Shown: one piece after another, positions 1-9,271 of the stretch | Layout of the letters: each line of letters starts with the position of its first letter | Numbering within the stretch: position 1 is the stretch's first letter | Origin: Paraburkholderia aspalathi | Lineage (GTDB): Bacteria; Pseudomonadota; Gammaproteobacteria; Burkholderiales; Burkholderiaceae | Length of the DNA: 64,000 nucleotides | Direction: 5' to 3' | Assembly: GCF_900116445.1 (NCBI RefSeq) | Contig: NZ_FPBH01000022.1 | Span: 62,001-126,000, forward strand | Made by a program: the position numbers and the translations under genes | The notes under the pieces: model-generated | Told to the model about the DNA's origin: nothing | The model's input: only the letters and a program-made list of their open reading frames with translations | Database searches by the model: none

Positions 1-1147
1 GCGTGTCCATCGAGAGCCCGAACACCGGCACGCCATGCGAGATCGCGAGTACTGCCGCGTGATAGCGCGTTGTCACCACGCATGCTGCATGCGCGACCGT
101 GGCGGCTACTTCGTCGAGCGTATGCGGGCCGCGCGCGACGATGTCGATTGGGAATGGCACATGGGCCGCCAGATCGGCGCAGGCGCCGCTATCGAGTTGC
201 TCCATGCCAACCAGCACCGGCGTGTAACCCTGCTCCCTCAAGCCGACAGCGATCTGCACGAAGCGATCGAGATAGGCGTGATAGGCCTCGGCGCGCGCCG
301 TGTTCCAACTGTGAAAATGCAAAGGACCATAGCGCAGCGATGATGCCTCGCCGCGTGCGTCGAGTTCACGCGCCCGCGCGGCGTCGGCATGCACTGGCCA
401 CCAGAACGGATTGTTCGGGCATAGCGCGACGCGCCGTGAACTGAGCGCCGCGTTGCTTGCGTCAGCGGGCGCCCGATAAGTCCAAGCGGTATCGGCGCCC
501 ACTTGTGCGCTAACGCCGAGCGAAGCAAGTTGTACACGCGCAGCGTCATTGCGGCAAATGACTTCGCCGGCTTGCGCATTGCGTTCGACAAAGCGCGTGA
601 GCGCAGTGCTCATCGTGCCGCTATCGACACCGTAAGCAACCGCCGGCCGCCGATGCGCATGCGCAAGCGCAATCCCGCCGATCAGCACGCCCGCCAACGA
701 GTCGGAAAACTTCGACGTATAGGTCGAGCCTTCCACGTTCAGCACGAGATCGGCATCGCGCACGGCGGCGTCGAGCGCATCGGGCAGATAAGGCAGCGAA
801 GGCGTGAGCCGCGGCGTGCCGGCAAGCAGCGGATGATCGAAGCAGTCTCCGAGCGCAAACAGCGTGATACGCGGCTCGCGCGGCGCGAGCAGGCGACGCA
901 ACTGGGCGATCGTCTCAATCGTGCGCAGATCGGCGCCGGTGTTGCCCGCGCCGCTATAGCCAAGCAGCAACACACGCGGCGCGTCACGATTCGCGCCTGG
1001 ATCGCAGCGGCCAGGCGCACGCCGTGCCCCGTTGATGCGTTGCTGCATGTCGTCGAGAAAGACCTCGTCAGGCGCGGGTGCGCTTGCATAGCGATTCAAC
1101 GCGGCCAGCGAACGCTGCAACGGGCTCTCGACAATATCCCAATCCAT
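1..1147 (-). CDS. Polysaccharide pyruvyl transferase family protein (3' end outside window)
   Basis: Reading the minus strand from ATG at 1147, the frame stays open for 382 codons to the window edge. Two family hallmarks are visible: the glycine-rich GYSGAGNTGAD near residues 63-73, matching the GxxGxxNxGD N-terminal loop of PF04230, and TTRYHAAVLAISHGVPV near the visible end, matching the late (T/S)xRxHxxxxAxxxGVP block. Family members move a pyruvyl group from phosphoenolpyruvate to a sugar, although many uncharacterised homologues exist. The start overlaps the stop of the upstream MenD-like gene (TGATG), so the two are translationally coupled. The acceptor is unknown; the operon partners suggest a metabolite rather than a standard capsule locus. 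Confidence 0.8.
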   Translation of the reverse strand, partial: MDWDIVESPLQRSLAALNRYASAPAPDEVFLDDMQQRINGARRAPGRCDPGANRDAPRVLLLGYSGAGNTGADLRTIETIAQLRRLLAPREPRITLFALGDCFDHPLLAGTPRLTPSLPYLPDALDAAVRDADLVLNVEGSTYTSKFSDSLAGVLIGGIALAHAHRRPAVAYGVDSGTMSTALTRFVERNAQAGEVICRNDAARVQLASLGVSAQVGADTAWTYRAPADASNAALSSRRVALCPNNPFWWPVHADAARARELDARGEASSLRYGPLHFHSWNTARAEAYHAYLDRFVQIAVGLREQGYTPVLVGMEQLDSGACADLAAHVPFPIDIVARGPHTLDEVAATVAHAACVVTTRYHAAVLAISHGVPVFGLSMDT

Positions 1148-3228
1148 CACGTCGCTCCCAAAGCTTGCGCGAGTTGCTGCATTTGCAGCGCGCCGGAATA
1201 CGGTTCCACCGCCACTTCGATGATCGTCACGCCGGCGTGATCGCGTGCTTCGGCGAGCGCCTCGTCCAACGCGTCGCGCGTCTCGACACGGCGATGCGCG
1301 AGCCCGAACGCCTGCGCGAGCGCGCCGATATCTAGTTTGTAGGGATTGCGGATCGTGCGCCGATAGGCCGGTGCGCGGGCGATCGGCAAAAAGTCGAAGA
1401 TCGCGCCGCCGCCGTTGTCGACCACACAGATGCAGGCTGGCGTACACACACGTTGCGCGCTCGCCAGTGAGGAAAGGTCGTGGATCAACGCCTGATCGCC
1501 GAGCAGCAGCAGACCCGCATCGCGGCGCGCGAGCGCTTCGCCGATGAACGTCGCCATCGTGCCGTCGATGCCGCTCACGCCGCGATTCACATAGATGTCC
1601 TGGCGCGCGGCGCGTACGTCGTAGCCGATATCGGCGTGACGCATCGACATGGAATTGCCGAGATGAACGAAGGCAAAGCCGGGCGCCGCCAGCACGCAAT
1701 GAACCGCCGACACTTCGCCCCAGGCGAGCGATGCGACGCAAGCGCGCCGCTCGCGTGCGCCGTAACCGGCGACGCTTGCCCAGCGGTCGCGCCAGGAAAA
1801 GGCGACGGTCGGGCGAGGCGGCGTGGGTGCGTTGGGACTGGCGTCGGCATGTGTACGCCGCTGCACTGCTTCGGCCAGCGCTGCGGCAATCTCTTGCAGC
1901 ATCGCCGATGACGGCGCAACCAGCACGTCGCGTGGATCCAGAGCCGGATGCAGATAGTCATGCGCCACACGGCAAGGCGCGATCTTGATCGTCGGCACGT
2001 CGGCGTGTGCTTCGAGGTACGCGTGCAGCACCGGCATAACCGGCGCGAGGCCGAAGCGCACGATCAGTTCCGCGCGCGCCGATGCGAGCCGTGCGGCACC
2101 GCCGAATACATCGAATGCGTTGACGATCAATGCGCCCGCCGCGCCGCGCGCGGCCGCTTGCGGCGTCAACGCCGACGGCCCCGATCGCAGCCCACTGCCC
2201 GCGTCGGCTAGCACGGGAAAGCCACTCGCCGCGGCCAGCGCGAAAATCGCTTCGAGTGGCACGCCCGGTTCAGGGCCGACCACGATCAACCCGTTGAGGC
2301 CGTTACTGAGCGGAACGCTACCGCGCTTCGCAAGCACGCGCGCCATGACGCGTTCGACGATACGCGCGGGCGACGCTTCAGGTACTGGGGACGCGACGTG
2401 ATCGTGCGGCGCTAGTTGAGCCCGTGCCGCGCGGACCGTCTCGAACGAAACCGGCTGCGTCTCAACTGCATCGTAGACACCGGCAAGCGGGACGTTGATA
2501 TGCACCGGACCACGCGTCGGCCGCTGTGACGATGGATGCACATCGGCGCGCGACAAGCTGTCATCGCCGTCCGGCACTCCCCTGGACATCGCAACAAGCG
2601 CTGCCGCGAGCGTATGACGGGCTTGCTCCAGAGCCTGCACTGCATCTTCAGGATCTTTCAGGTCCGCCTGCGCGCGCACGAACGCGCGAGTCACGCCGAG
2701 ATGATCCGCCATCTGTCCAAAGCCGGTGCCGCGCAGCGCACGTGGCCGGTCGCACGTCAGTACGACGAGCGGCACGTCGGACGCGTCCGCTTCGGTCAGA
2801 GCGGGCAAGACATTCGCTACCGCCGAGCCGGACGTCGTGACGATCGCGACCGGTTCGCCGCTTGCCTTCGCGATCCCGAGCGCGACGAAGGCGCCGCTGC
2901 GCTCATCGGTGCTGACCATCTCGACGGCAATGTGCGGATGTCCGTCGAACGCGAGGCACATGGCGCTCGCGCGGCCACCGGGACACAGCACAGCACGACG
3001 CACACCGGCTGCGCCTAACATCTCGACGATGAATTCCACCCATACCGCGTTCAGCGATTCGCCGCTTGCCGCGCCGGCTTCGCTCAACGATTCACTGCCC
3101 GTTGCGGCGGATTCGTATCGTAAAGCGCTCGCCGTCACAGCCGTTTCGTTCAGCAACTCACTGTCCGTTGCTGTGACTTCGCCAGGCAATTGATCAACTC
3201 TCACCGCAACATGAGGAACGGCGCCCAT
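1147..3228 (-). CDS. MenD-type thiamine-diphosphate enzyme (SEPHCHC synthase homologue)
   Basis: A 693-residue protein matching MenD along its length: the pocket-entry PGGRAS near 83-88, the ThDP-activating Glu in STDER (Glu109), SGSAVANVLPALTEA, LTCDRP, GPVHINVPL, then the C-terminal NRGVSGIDG (548-556), GDQALIHDL and VDNGGGAIF. MenD adds the succinyl carbanion of 2-oxoglutarate to isochorismate in menaquinone synthesis. About 60 N-terminal residues rich in Ala, Ser and Glu have no MenD counterpart, and the protein is longer than the usual 550-600. ATG at 3228 overlaps the Rieske stop as TGATG. No other men gene is near, and this bacterial group normally uses ubiquinone, so a specialised metabolic role is inferred. 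Confidence 0.85.
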   Translation of the reverse strand: MGAVPHVAVRVDQLPGEVTATDSELLNETAVTASALRYESAATGSESLSEAGAASGESLNAVWVEFIVEMLGAAGVRRAVLCPGGRASAMCLAFDGHPHIAVEMVSTDERSGAFVALGIAKASGEPVAIVTTSGSAVANVLPALTEADASDVPLVVLTCDRPRALRGTGFGQMADHLGVTRAFVRAQADLKDPEDAVQALEQARHTLAAALVAMSRGVPDGDDSLSRADVHPSSQRPTRGPVHINVPLAGVYDAVETQPVSFETVRAARAQLAPHDHVASPVPEASPARIVERVMARVLAKRGSVPLSNGLNGLIVVGPEPGVPLEAIFALAAASGFPVLADAGSGLRSGPSALTPQAAARGAAGALIVNAFDVFGGAARLASARAELIVRFGLAPVMPVLHAYLEAHADVPTIKIAPCRVAHDYLHPALDPRDVLVAPSSAMLQEIAAALAEAVQRRTHADASPNAPTPPRPTVAFSWRDRWASVAGYGARERRACVASLAWGEVSAVHCVLAAPGFAFVHLGNSMSMRHADIGYDVRAARQDIYVNRGVSGIDGTMATFIGEALARRDAGLLLLGDQALIHDLSSLASAQRVCTPACICVVDNGGGAIFDFLPIARAPAYRRTIRNPYKLDIGALAQAFGLAHRRVETRDALDEALAEARDHAGVTIIEVAVEPYSGALQMQQLAQALGAT

Positions 3229-4325
3229 CAAGCCACCGCTTGCGACGTACCCGCCACCGGCGTAATCGCAATCGTGCTCACGGGAGTGGGCGCCGCCCCC
3301 TGCTCCGCCGCAATCAACCGCTCCATCACGCGTCGTGCGCGAATCGCGCCGGCGTCGATCGGCAGCAGCGCCGGCTGCATCGCCCAGAAGTCGTGGTCGC
3401 CGAGATTCTTCTGTTGCGCTTCGAGCATCGGCAGGTCCTCGCACTCGAACGGCTTCATCAGTCCTTCGACGGCATAGCGCACCAGGCCGCGCGCCGCGTC
3501 GCCCATCTCCTTCGGCAAACCGAACGCGAAGAAGTAATGCGTCGTGCGTTCGGTCTCCGGCGTCAGCCAATGCGCGGACGGCGCGATCAGCCCCGCTTCG
3601 CGCGGCATGCCCGCCGCGGTCACGCCGACCACGATCGAGAGCAATCCAGGCGGCGTCCAGCGCACGTCCATCCAGCGATCCACCCGCGTACCGGGCGGAA
3701 TCCCGAAGCCTTGCGCGACGAACGGCTGCAACGCTTCGTCGTAAGCGCTGCGGCGGACCCAGACAATGTCGTCGAGACTGCCCGACTGCACGTCGCCGCG
3801 CGCGATCGCCTCGCTGCCCAGCGTATCGGGATGAAGAAACTGGAAGTGGCTCAGATCGAGCAGATTGTCGGCGCTCAGCTGATAGTGCGCGCGCGTATGC
3901 AGGTAACCGTCGTGTGTGACGTTAGCGGCGGGATCGACGAACAGAAACGACGGCAGCAAGGCCGCATCGGCGCGCGCGGGGTCGCCCGGCCAGAACCAGA
4001 TGGCGCCGTAACGTTCGAGCGAAGGGTACGCACGCACCTTCGCGCCGGCCGGCACCCGGCCGTCGCCGTGCGGATTGTGCACGCACTGTCCGTTCGCACT
4101 GAAGCGCAGACCGTGATACGGACATTCGAGCACGCCGTCGACGATACGGCCTTGCGACAGCGGCGCGAAACGATGCGCGCAGCGATCGTCGAGCGCGATC
4201 GCGCGCTGTTCCGCATCGCGATATAGCACCACAGGCCGCCCGAGCAGCGTGCGCGAAAACGGCACGTCGGCGCGGACCTCGTGGGCGAAAGCCGCGACAT
4301 ACCACGCGTTTAACAGAAAGGACAT
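3228..4325 (-). CDS. Rieske-type aromatic ring/O-demethylase oxygenase component
   Basis: A 365-residue oxygenase of the vanillate demethylase (VanA)/PaO type. Cys49-x-His51 and Cys68-x2-His71 form the Rieske 2Fe-2S site. Asp157-x2-His160-x4-His165, preceded by Asn154, is the mononuclear iron site with its bridging Asp. Such enzymes use O2 and electrons from a separate reductase to hydroxylate or demethylate substrates. No reductase gene is adjacent, so a shared one must serve it. The start at 4325 was chosen because MSFLLNAWYV is the typical N-terminus; an upstream in-frame extension has no family resemblance. It is the first gene of the minus operon with the MenD-like and pyruvyltransferase genes. 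Confidence 0.85.
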   Translation of the reverse strand: MSFLLNAWYVAAFAHEVRADVPFSRTLLGRPVVLYRDAEQRAIALDDRCAHRFAPLSQGRIVDGVLECPYHGLRFSANGQCVHNPHGDGRVPAGAKVRAYPSLERYGAIWFWPGDPARADAALLPSFLFVDPAANVTHDGYLHTRAHYQLSADNLLDLSHFQFLHPDTLGSEAIARGDVQSGSLDDIVWVRRSAYDEALQPFVAQGFGIPPGTRVDRWMDVRWTPPGLLSIVVGVTAAGMPREAGLIAPSAHWLTPETERTTHYFFAFGLPKEMGDAARGLVRYAVEGLMKPFECEDLPMLEAQQKNLGDHDFWAMQPALLPIDAGAIRARRVMERLIAAEQGAAPTPVSTIAITPVAGTSQAVA

Positions 4326-4818
4326 GAGCGCACTCGCAATGGAATCGGCACAAGAAAAAAATGCGCGGCGCCGCATTGGCGGCCACCTCATGCGAGTGTA
4401 AATAGCCGCTCATCCCACAGATTCAACAAAGCTCAGGGAAATGCGAAGCCGCATTCCTTAAAACGCGCTTTTCAGATTCTCAACAAAAATAAATACGGCT
4501 TGCAACGCTGAAAGGTACTGCGAACCTTGCTTCGCGTGCGATTCCCGGCGATGCGGGTCTCTTTTACCCGTTACCGAATGCATGACGGTAATTGCTGCCG
4601 AAATCGTGTTTAGAAGTGCATCTCCCGGCTAATAGCCGCGATCTGTCTGGTTATTGACCGGATCGAAACGATGCGAAACAAATTCTCCATCTTTCATGCA
4701 ATTTCAATGCGTCATGCGATGAAACAATTCGTTACAGCCCTGATATTTTAAGGGCCGTAATTTTCGGGACACGCAATGCGGTTTGGGAAGCAACCTTAGG
4801 CATCAGTCCCGGGAGGGC
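4326..4818. promoter_or_regulatory. Divergent intergenic region between Rieske operon and hrpG
   Basis: This 493-base stretch holds no credible gene. It is clearly less GC-rich than its surroundings, as expected of a divergent promoter region. A small inverted repeat, AATGCG-AAGC-CGCATT, lies at 4440-4455, about 115 bases upstream of the Rieske start, and could be an operator or a weak hairpin. No TTCG-N16-TTCG box was found here on either strand. Confidence 0.5.
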
Positions 4819-5877
4819 ATGTTGAAATTCGCCGTGATGACCACCAGCAGCAGTCTGTTCAATCTGATTTGCCAATGCTTTCGCGACGATACGATCGAAT
4901 GCTGCCGCTTCCTCGATGACGTCGCGCTCTCGCGGGCGATCTATCGGGAGGACTATCACGCCATCCTTGTCGACGCGGCAACGGGCATCGATGCAACGCG
5001 CGCAGTGTTCGCGCGCCGTGCCTGCTATGGCGACCGCCGCGCGCCGTTGATCGTGATCGGCGCATTTGCCGATCGTGACAGCATCGAACGGGCCTTCGAA
5101 GTTGGCGCCGACGATGTCGTGCTCTCGCCGATCGATCAGGGCGAACTAGAGGTACGCACCTACCAGGCGTTGCGCCGGTTCCAGTCGCCGCCACCGTTGC
5201 AATCCGAAGACCGGGCCGAACTCGGTCCTTATCGCCTGGACCGTCGTACCGGCACGGTGCTGGTGGACGAACGCGAAATCCGCCTGACGGTGCGCGAATT
5301 CGCGATTGCATGGCTGCTGTTCTCACGCGCCGGTGAATACGTGAGCCGCAGGCAGATTGCCGGTGCGATCTGGAGCAGCACGGAAGATATCGTGGGCCGC
5401 ACGCTCGAACAGCACATCTACAAACTGCGCAAGAAGCTGGGGCTGAACGGCGCGTCAGGCGTCCAGCTACGCACGATGTATGCGCACGGATATCGCGTCG
5501 AGTTGTGCGATGGCAAGGCGGATGCCGACGCCATCATGCCGGGGATAGTCCAGGTCGAGCAGACCGTGGATGCGATTACGGCGATCACTGAAGTCGTCAA
5601 CATCGCTCGCCATGAAGCGAATATAGAATGCGTCGGGCAAACAACGCGCCCTTCTCGAGCGCTCGACGTTCATGCAAAAGACAGCGAAGCCGCTCGCAGC
5701 GCACAACCGTGGGGCCAGTATGCAGCCATGTGGCACAGCGGCACCGCGCACTTCGTGCACCCGGTAGCGGGCTTCACGGCGCGCGGGGCTGAATCGCCGG
5801 GCAGCGACTCTTCGTCGGCATTGACATCGTTCTCGATTCCCGCCGCGCTGCTAGGGAGCAACGGACGGCGCCGCTAA
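4819..5877 (+). CDS. hrpG: HrpG-like OmpR-family response regulator of the T3SS
   Basis: A 352-residue protein with an N-terminal receiver-like domain (likely acceptor Asp52 in LVDAAT) and a winged-helix DNA-binding domain around residues 125-235, ending in the HIYKLRKKLG and YAHGYRVE motifs of the OmpR family. About 115 low-complexity residues follow. The receiver is degenerate: the usual Lys near position 105 is replaced (VLSPID). In Ralstonia and Xanthomonas HrpG activates hrpB/hrpX at the top of the hrp cascade. The position next to sctC and the hrp operon supports this role. ATG at 4819 has GGGAGG just upstream but with short spacing; ATG 4837 and TTG 4783 are alternatives. Confidence 0.8.
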   Translation: MLKFAVMTTSSSLFNLICQCFRDDTIECCRFLDDVALSRAIYREDYHAILVDAATGIDATRAVFARRACYGDRRAPLIVIGAFADRDSIERAFEVGADDVVLSPIDQGELEVRTYQALRRFQSPPPLQSEDRAELGPYRLDRRTGTVLVDEREIRLTVREFAIAWLLFSRAGEYVSRRQIAGAIWSSTEDIVGRTLEQHIYKLRKKLGLNGASGVQLRTMYAHGYRVELCDGKADADAIMPGIVQVEQTVDAITAITEVVNIARHEANIECVGQTTRPSRALDVHAKDSEAARSAQPWGQYAAMWHSGTAHFVHPVAGFTARGAESPGSDSSSALTSFSIPAALLGSNGRRR

Positions 5878-5883
5878 AGCATA

Positions 5884-5914
5884 GAGGGGCGAGCGCTGCG
5901 TGCGCCTGCCCCTC
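5884..5914. terminator. Bidirectional terminator between hrpG and sctC
   Basis: The inverted repeat pairs GAGGGGC (5884-5890) with GCCCCTC (5908-5914), and an inner GCGC/GCGC pair surrounds a TGCGT loop. It sits in the 58-base gap between two convergent genes and is followed on the plus strand by GTTTC, a short T-run. It is inferred to stop transcription from both sides. Confidence 0.65.
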
Positions 5915-5935
5915 GTTTCATAACACAGCCCTCGA

Positions 5936-7720
5936 TTACAGATCCAGCACCCGTGGCGACAACAGGAAGACGCGTTCCATATGCGAGCGCGAGTCGTTGT
6001 TGTTGCGGAACAGTGCGCCGATGAGTGGAATTTTCGACAGGCCCGGCACACCGGTCACGCCGTTCGAGTTGTTATCCACGCTGTAGCCTGCGATCAACAG
6101 GCTCTCGCCCTGGCCGACAAAGGCCTGCGTATTGATCTCACTGCTGGTGATCACCGGAATGTTGTCGACCTGCTGGCCGGTCAGCTGACCGTCTTCGATA
6201 TGCACCTCGAGTTTGATGCGCGTCTGGCCGTCTTCCTGTACGACCATCGGCAGCACGCGCAGCGAGACGCCAGTCGACACGCTATACAGATCCGCCGACG
6301 TATAACCGGACACACGCACGAAGAACTTGGTCTTGTTGTCCATCACGGCCTCGACGTTATCGAGCGTGGCGACCTTCGGCGACGCGTCGATCTTTGCCTT
6401 CGAGGTGCTCTGCATCGCATTGACGCGCGCCATCAGGTAACGCCCCGCGTCGCCGAGCACGGCGGTGATCGAGGCGCCCACCGGCGTCGCGGAAACCACC
6501 GTGGTGCCATCGGCAAGCGTCGTGGTGCCGAAGTTCGGATTGATCTGGCCGTTCGCGTAGCTGTTCTGCTGATACGTTCCGGTGCCGGTCTGGAAGTCGA
6601 GATGACTGTTGTGGGCACGCCAGTCCACGCCGATCTGCGCAAGCACATCGTCGTCGATCTCGATGATGTGCGCTTCGATTTCGATCAGCTTGGGCCGTGT
6701 ATCGAGCTGATCGATCAGCGACGCGTACTGGTCGATGCGCTGCGGCGTATCGCGGATCAGCACCGAGTTGGTGGTCGGGTCAGGCTGCATGATCGGCAAG
6801 CTCAGATCGCCGCCGCTCGGCTGGCTCGCCTGCGAGGCGCCAGGCGCGTTCGCGTAGCCGACACTGCCCGTGCTGCCGTAGTTAGAAAGCTGCGCGTTGC
6901 CGACCAGGCCGCCGAGCGCGGAGCCTTGCCCGTCTGCCATATTGGGCGGCAACGGCGGGTTCATGACCGGAGCGCCGCCGCTGTTGCCGCCGCCCACGTC
7001 GTTCATCGGCTGCACGCGTTGCATATTCGGCGACACCGAGGTCTGCGATTGACCACCGCCCTTCTCCTGCTTCGCGTGATACATGTTCGACAGCACGGTG
7101 GCCACGCCCGGCACCGTGATCGTGTTGCCGTCGATCTGCACCTTGTGGTCCGCGGCCCAGGCGTGCTTCAGCTTGAACACGCGAATCACGGAGCCGCTGC
7201 GGCGGCTCGCGTTCTCGTCGAGGCGTCTGGCAATCTCGCTCACCATCTGCACATATTGCGGCGGCCCGTTGACGATCGCCGTGCCCGCGCTTTCGTCATA
7301 TACCACCGGGAAGCGCGCGTCGTCGACACTCATCGTATGCAGCGCGGCGCGCAGATCGGAAGCGGATGCGTGATCGAGCTTGATCACCTGATGCGTGACG
7401 TCGTTGGCGCTGCTGATCGACAGCACGCTGCCGTCATAGAACCAGACAAAGCCGAAAGTCGAAGCGAGCGTGTCGAGGAAGCGCTGCGGCGACATATCGA
7501 AGCGGCCCGTCACCGCGCCCTGAACGTTGCCCGCGATCGACGCGGCCACGCCCTGGCTCGCGGTGAAATCGCGCAGAACGTCTTTCAGATCTTTGCCTTC
7601 CACGGCGATGTGCACCGAGGTACCGCGCCATCGCACGGGAGCCGCGCTAGCAGGTTGCAGCGCGCTCAACGTCAGGGACGCCGCGAGCCACGCGGCGCAG
7701 AACAGCGTCTTCGATTTCAT
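5936..7720 (-). CDS. sctC: Type III secretion outer-membrane secretin SctC (HrcC)
   Basis: A 594-residue secretin subunit. Residues 1-27 form a Sec signal peptide ending in PASAA. Next come an N0/N1 ring-building region (VEGKDLKDVLRDFTASQGV), a second domain beginning VIRVFKLKHAWA, and a Gly/Asn/Ser-rich linker. The conserved secretin core follows, with TNSVLIRDTPQRIDQY, LIEIEAHIIEID, the late GQSLLI-like GESLLIAGY and the VPGLSKIPLIGALFR motif. It forms the outer-membrane ring. It lies 75 bases after hrpB and is probably transcribed with it; no hrpII box was found directly upstream. Confidence 0.95.
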   Translation of the reverse strand: MKSKTLFCAAWLAASLTLSALQPASAAPVRWRGTSVHIAVEGKDLKDVLRDFTASQGVAASIAGNVQGAVTGRFDMSPQRFLDTLASTFGFVWFYDGSVLSISSANDVTHQVIKLDHASASDLRAALHTMSVDDARFPVVYDESAGTAIVNGPPQYVQMVSEIARRLDENASRRSGSVIRVFKLKHAWAADHKVQIDGNTITVPGVATVLSNMYHAKQEKGGGQSQTSVSPNMQRVQPMNDVGGGNSGGAPVMNPPLPPNMADGQGSALGGLVGNAQLSNYGSTGSVGYANAPGASQASQPSGGDLSLPIMQPDPTTNSVLIRDTPQRIDQYASLIDQLDTRPKLIEIEAHIIEIDDDVLAQIGVDWRAHNSHLDFQTGTGTYQQNSYANGQINPNFGTTTLADGTTVVSATPVGASITAVLGDAGRYLMARVNAMQSTSKAKIDASPKVATLDNVEAVMDNKTKFFVRVSGYTSADLYSVSTGVSLRVLPMVVQEDGQTRIKLEVHIEDGQLTGQQVDNIPVITSSEINTQAFVGQGESLLIAGYSVDNNSNGVTGVPGLSKIPLIGALFRNNNDSRSHMERVFLLSPRVLDL

Positions 7721-7795
7721 GGAGTCGACTGTGTGAGGGTGATGGAAAAAACCGCGAATACCGAAACGCGCAGCAGTGGCAACAAAGCGGCGGCG

Positions 7796-9271
7796 TTATC
7801 GTTCAAGCGTTTCGGACGGCGCTTCATGAAACTGCTTGCGATAACCGTTCACGAGCGTCGAGCGGTTTTGCACGCCCCACTTGCTCGCCGCGCCCAGCAC
7901 GCCGCGATCGCTCGAATACGACCGGTCGGTGAGTTCCGCGCGAATCCGCTCCATGCGTTGACGGCGGATCAATTCGGTTGGCGACAGTCCGAGGAAATTC
8001 TTGAAGGCGCTTTGCAACGCACGTTCGGTTACGCCGATCTCCGCGGCCACTTCGCGCACTGAAAGATCGCGCCTGTCGAGATTGTCGAGCACGTAGCTAT
8101 ATGCGCGGCGGTACTTGGCCGGCAGACGTGCGCCGACATCGTCGAGTTGCGGCGAGGCTTTCGCGCTGCGCTGCAGGAACGGTGCGCGCACCTGTGAGTC
8201 TTCGCGCAGACATTGCATGGCGACGAGCGCATAGCGGCTATAAAGTTGCAGCGATTCCTGCGCGCGGCCTTCGGCTTGACGCGTTTTGGCGCTGCAGTAG
8301 AGATATTCGAGCTGACGGTGGCCGGTGGTGCCGTTGCGGCCGATCTGATGCAGTGGCTCCAGAATCGAGCAGGCCAGATGCGGCGCCGCGCCGGCCAGTG
8401 TCGCGAGAGCAATTTCGAGGCGCAGCGTGCGCTGATAGTCACCGATTCCCTGCTCGCGCGACCACTGCAAATGACGCTGCAATTCGCCGATCGCATCTCG
8501 ATCCGCGCAGGCGGCCAGACGCAATTGCTGCAGATAGTCGATGCGCGCGCGCAGCAACGGCGAACGCACGCCGAACACGGCGCGTGCAAGGCTGTCGACG
8601 CTCGCATCGGCCCCCTGGCCCGGCCGCGGCACGCGTTCGCTCGACAAACCCGATTGCCAGTAAACGTGATCGCGCAGCGCCGTCGCGTTACGCACTTCCA
8701 TCTGCACGGCGAGGTCGAAGCGCAGCGTCGCGAGCAGCGCGTGCCAGTGGCCCGCTGCATCGTCGAGATCGCGTTCCACCCGTTCGAAAAGATCGTCGAG
8801 CGCGTCGGCCGCTTCGCTGGTGCGGCCCAGTTCGTAGAGCACGCAAACAATGCCGAAGTGCGCTTCCACTGCGCGCGCCGGCTCGATTTCGGGCTCGTCG
8901 GCGACACGCGAGAAGCACGCTAGCGCCGTGCCGAGCCGATGCCGGAAAAATGCCTGCCATGCGGCGTTGCGGCATGACGCGGTGCGGATCGCGTGCTTCG
9001 ACGAACGGATCAGCTTTTGCGAGCGACGGTAGTTCTCCTCGGCCTCGACTTCGATGCCGAGCATCAGTTGCAGATCGGCGTGCAGTTGCAGTGCGTGCGG
9101 CGCGAATTCGGCGTTGCCGGCTTCGTCGGCCCAGCGGCTCGCCAGCTGACTCGCGGCGTTCAGCTTGCCGTCGAGCAAGGTATCGAGAAATCGGCCGGAC
9201 AGTGCGGTGTGAGCACAGGGTGCGGGCGTTGCGAGCGCGGATACCACGGGGAAGTAAAGCATCGAGAACAT
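7796..9271 (-). CDS. hrpB: AraC-family T3SS master activator HrpB (HrpX-type)
   Basis: A 491-residue protein with an N-terminal TPR-like helical region and a C-terminal AraC-type double HTH from about residue 385 (LSVREVAAEIGVTERALQSAFKNFLGLSPTE). The length and layout match HrpB of Ralstonia and HrpX of Xanthomonas (about 477 residues), which bind the TTCG-N16-TTCG box. ATG 9271 was chosen because AGAGGAG lies at good spacing, while an upstream in-frame extension lacks a site. It is placed between sctT and sctC. The 188 bases upstream have no hrpII box, as expected of the activator gene itself, which HrpG is thought to switch on. Confidence 0.9.
   Translation of the reverse strand: MFSMLYFPVVSALATPAPCAHTALSGRFLDTLLDGKLNAASQLASRWADEAGNAEFAPHALQLHADLQLMLGIEVEAEENYRRSQKLIRSSKHAIRTASCRNAAWQAFFRHRLGTALACFSRVADEPEIEPARAVEAHFGIVCVLYELGRTSEAADALDDLFERVERDLDDAAGHWHALLATLRFDLAVQMEVRNATALRDHVYWQSGLSSERVPRPGQGADASVDSLARAVFGVRSPLLRARIDYLQQLRLAACADRDAIGELQRHLQWSREQGIGDYQRTLRLEIALATLAGAAPHLACSILEPLHQIGRNGTTGHRQLEYLYCSAKTRQAEGRAQESLQLYSRYALVAMQCLREDSQVRAPFLQRSAKASPQLDDVGARLPAKYRRAYSYVLDNLDRRDLSVREVAAEIGVTERALQSAFKNFLGLSPTELIRRQRMERIRAELTDRSYSSDRGVLGAASKWGVQNRSTLVNGYRKQFHEAPSETLER

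Noticed and set aside
5981..8062. Long open frame of 693 codons on the plus strand opposite sctC
   Set aside because: It mirrors a GC-rich coding gene, is full of Arg/His/Ala without domains, and overlaps sctC and the end of hrpB. It is an antisense shadow.
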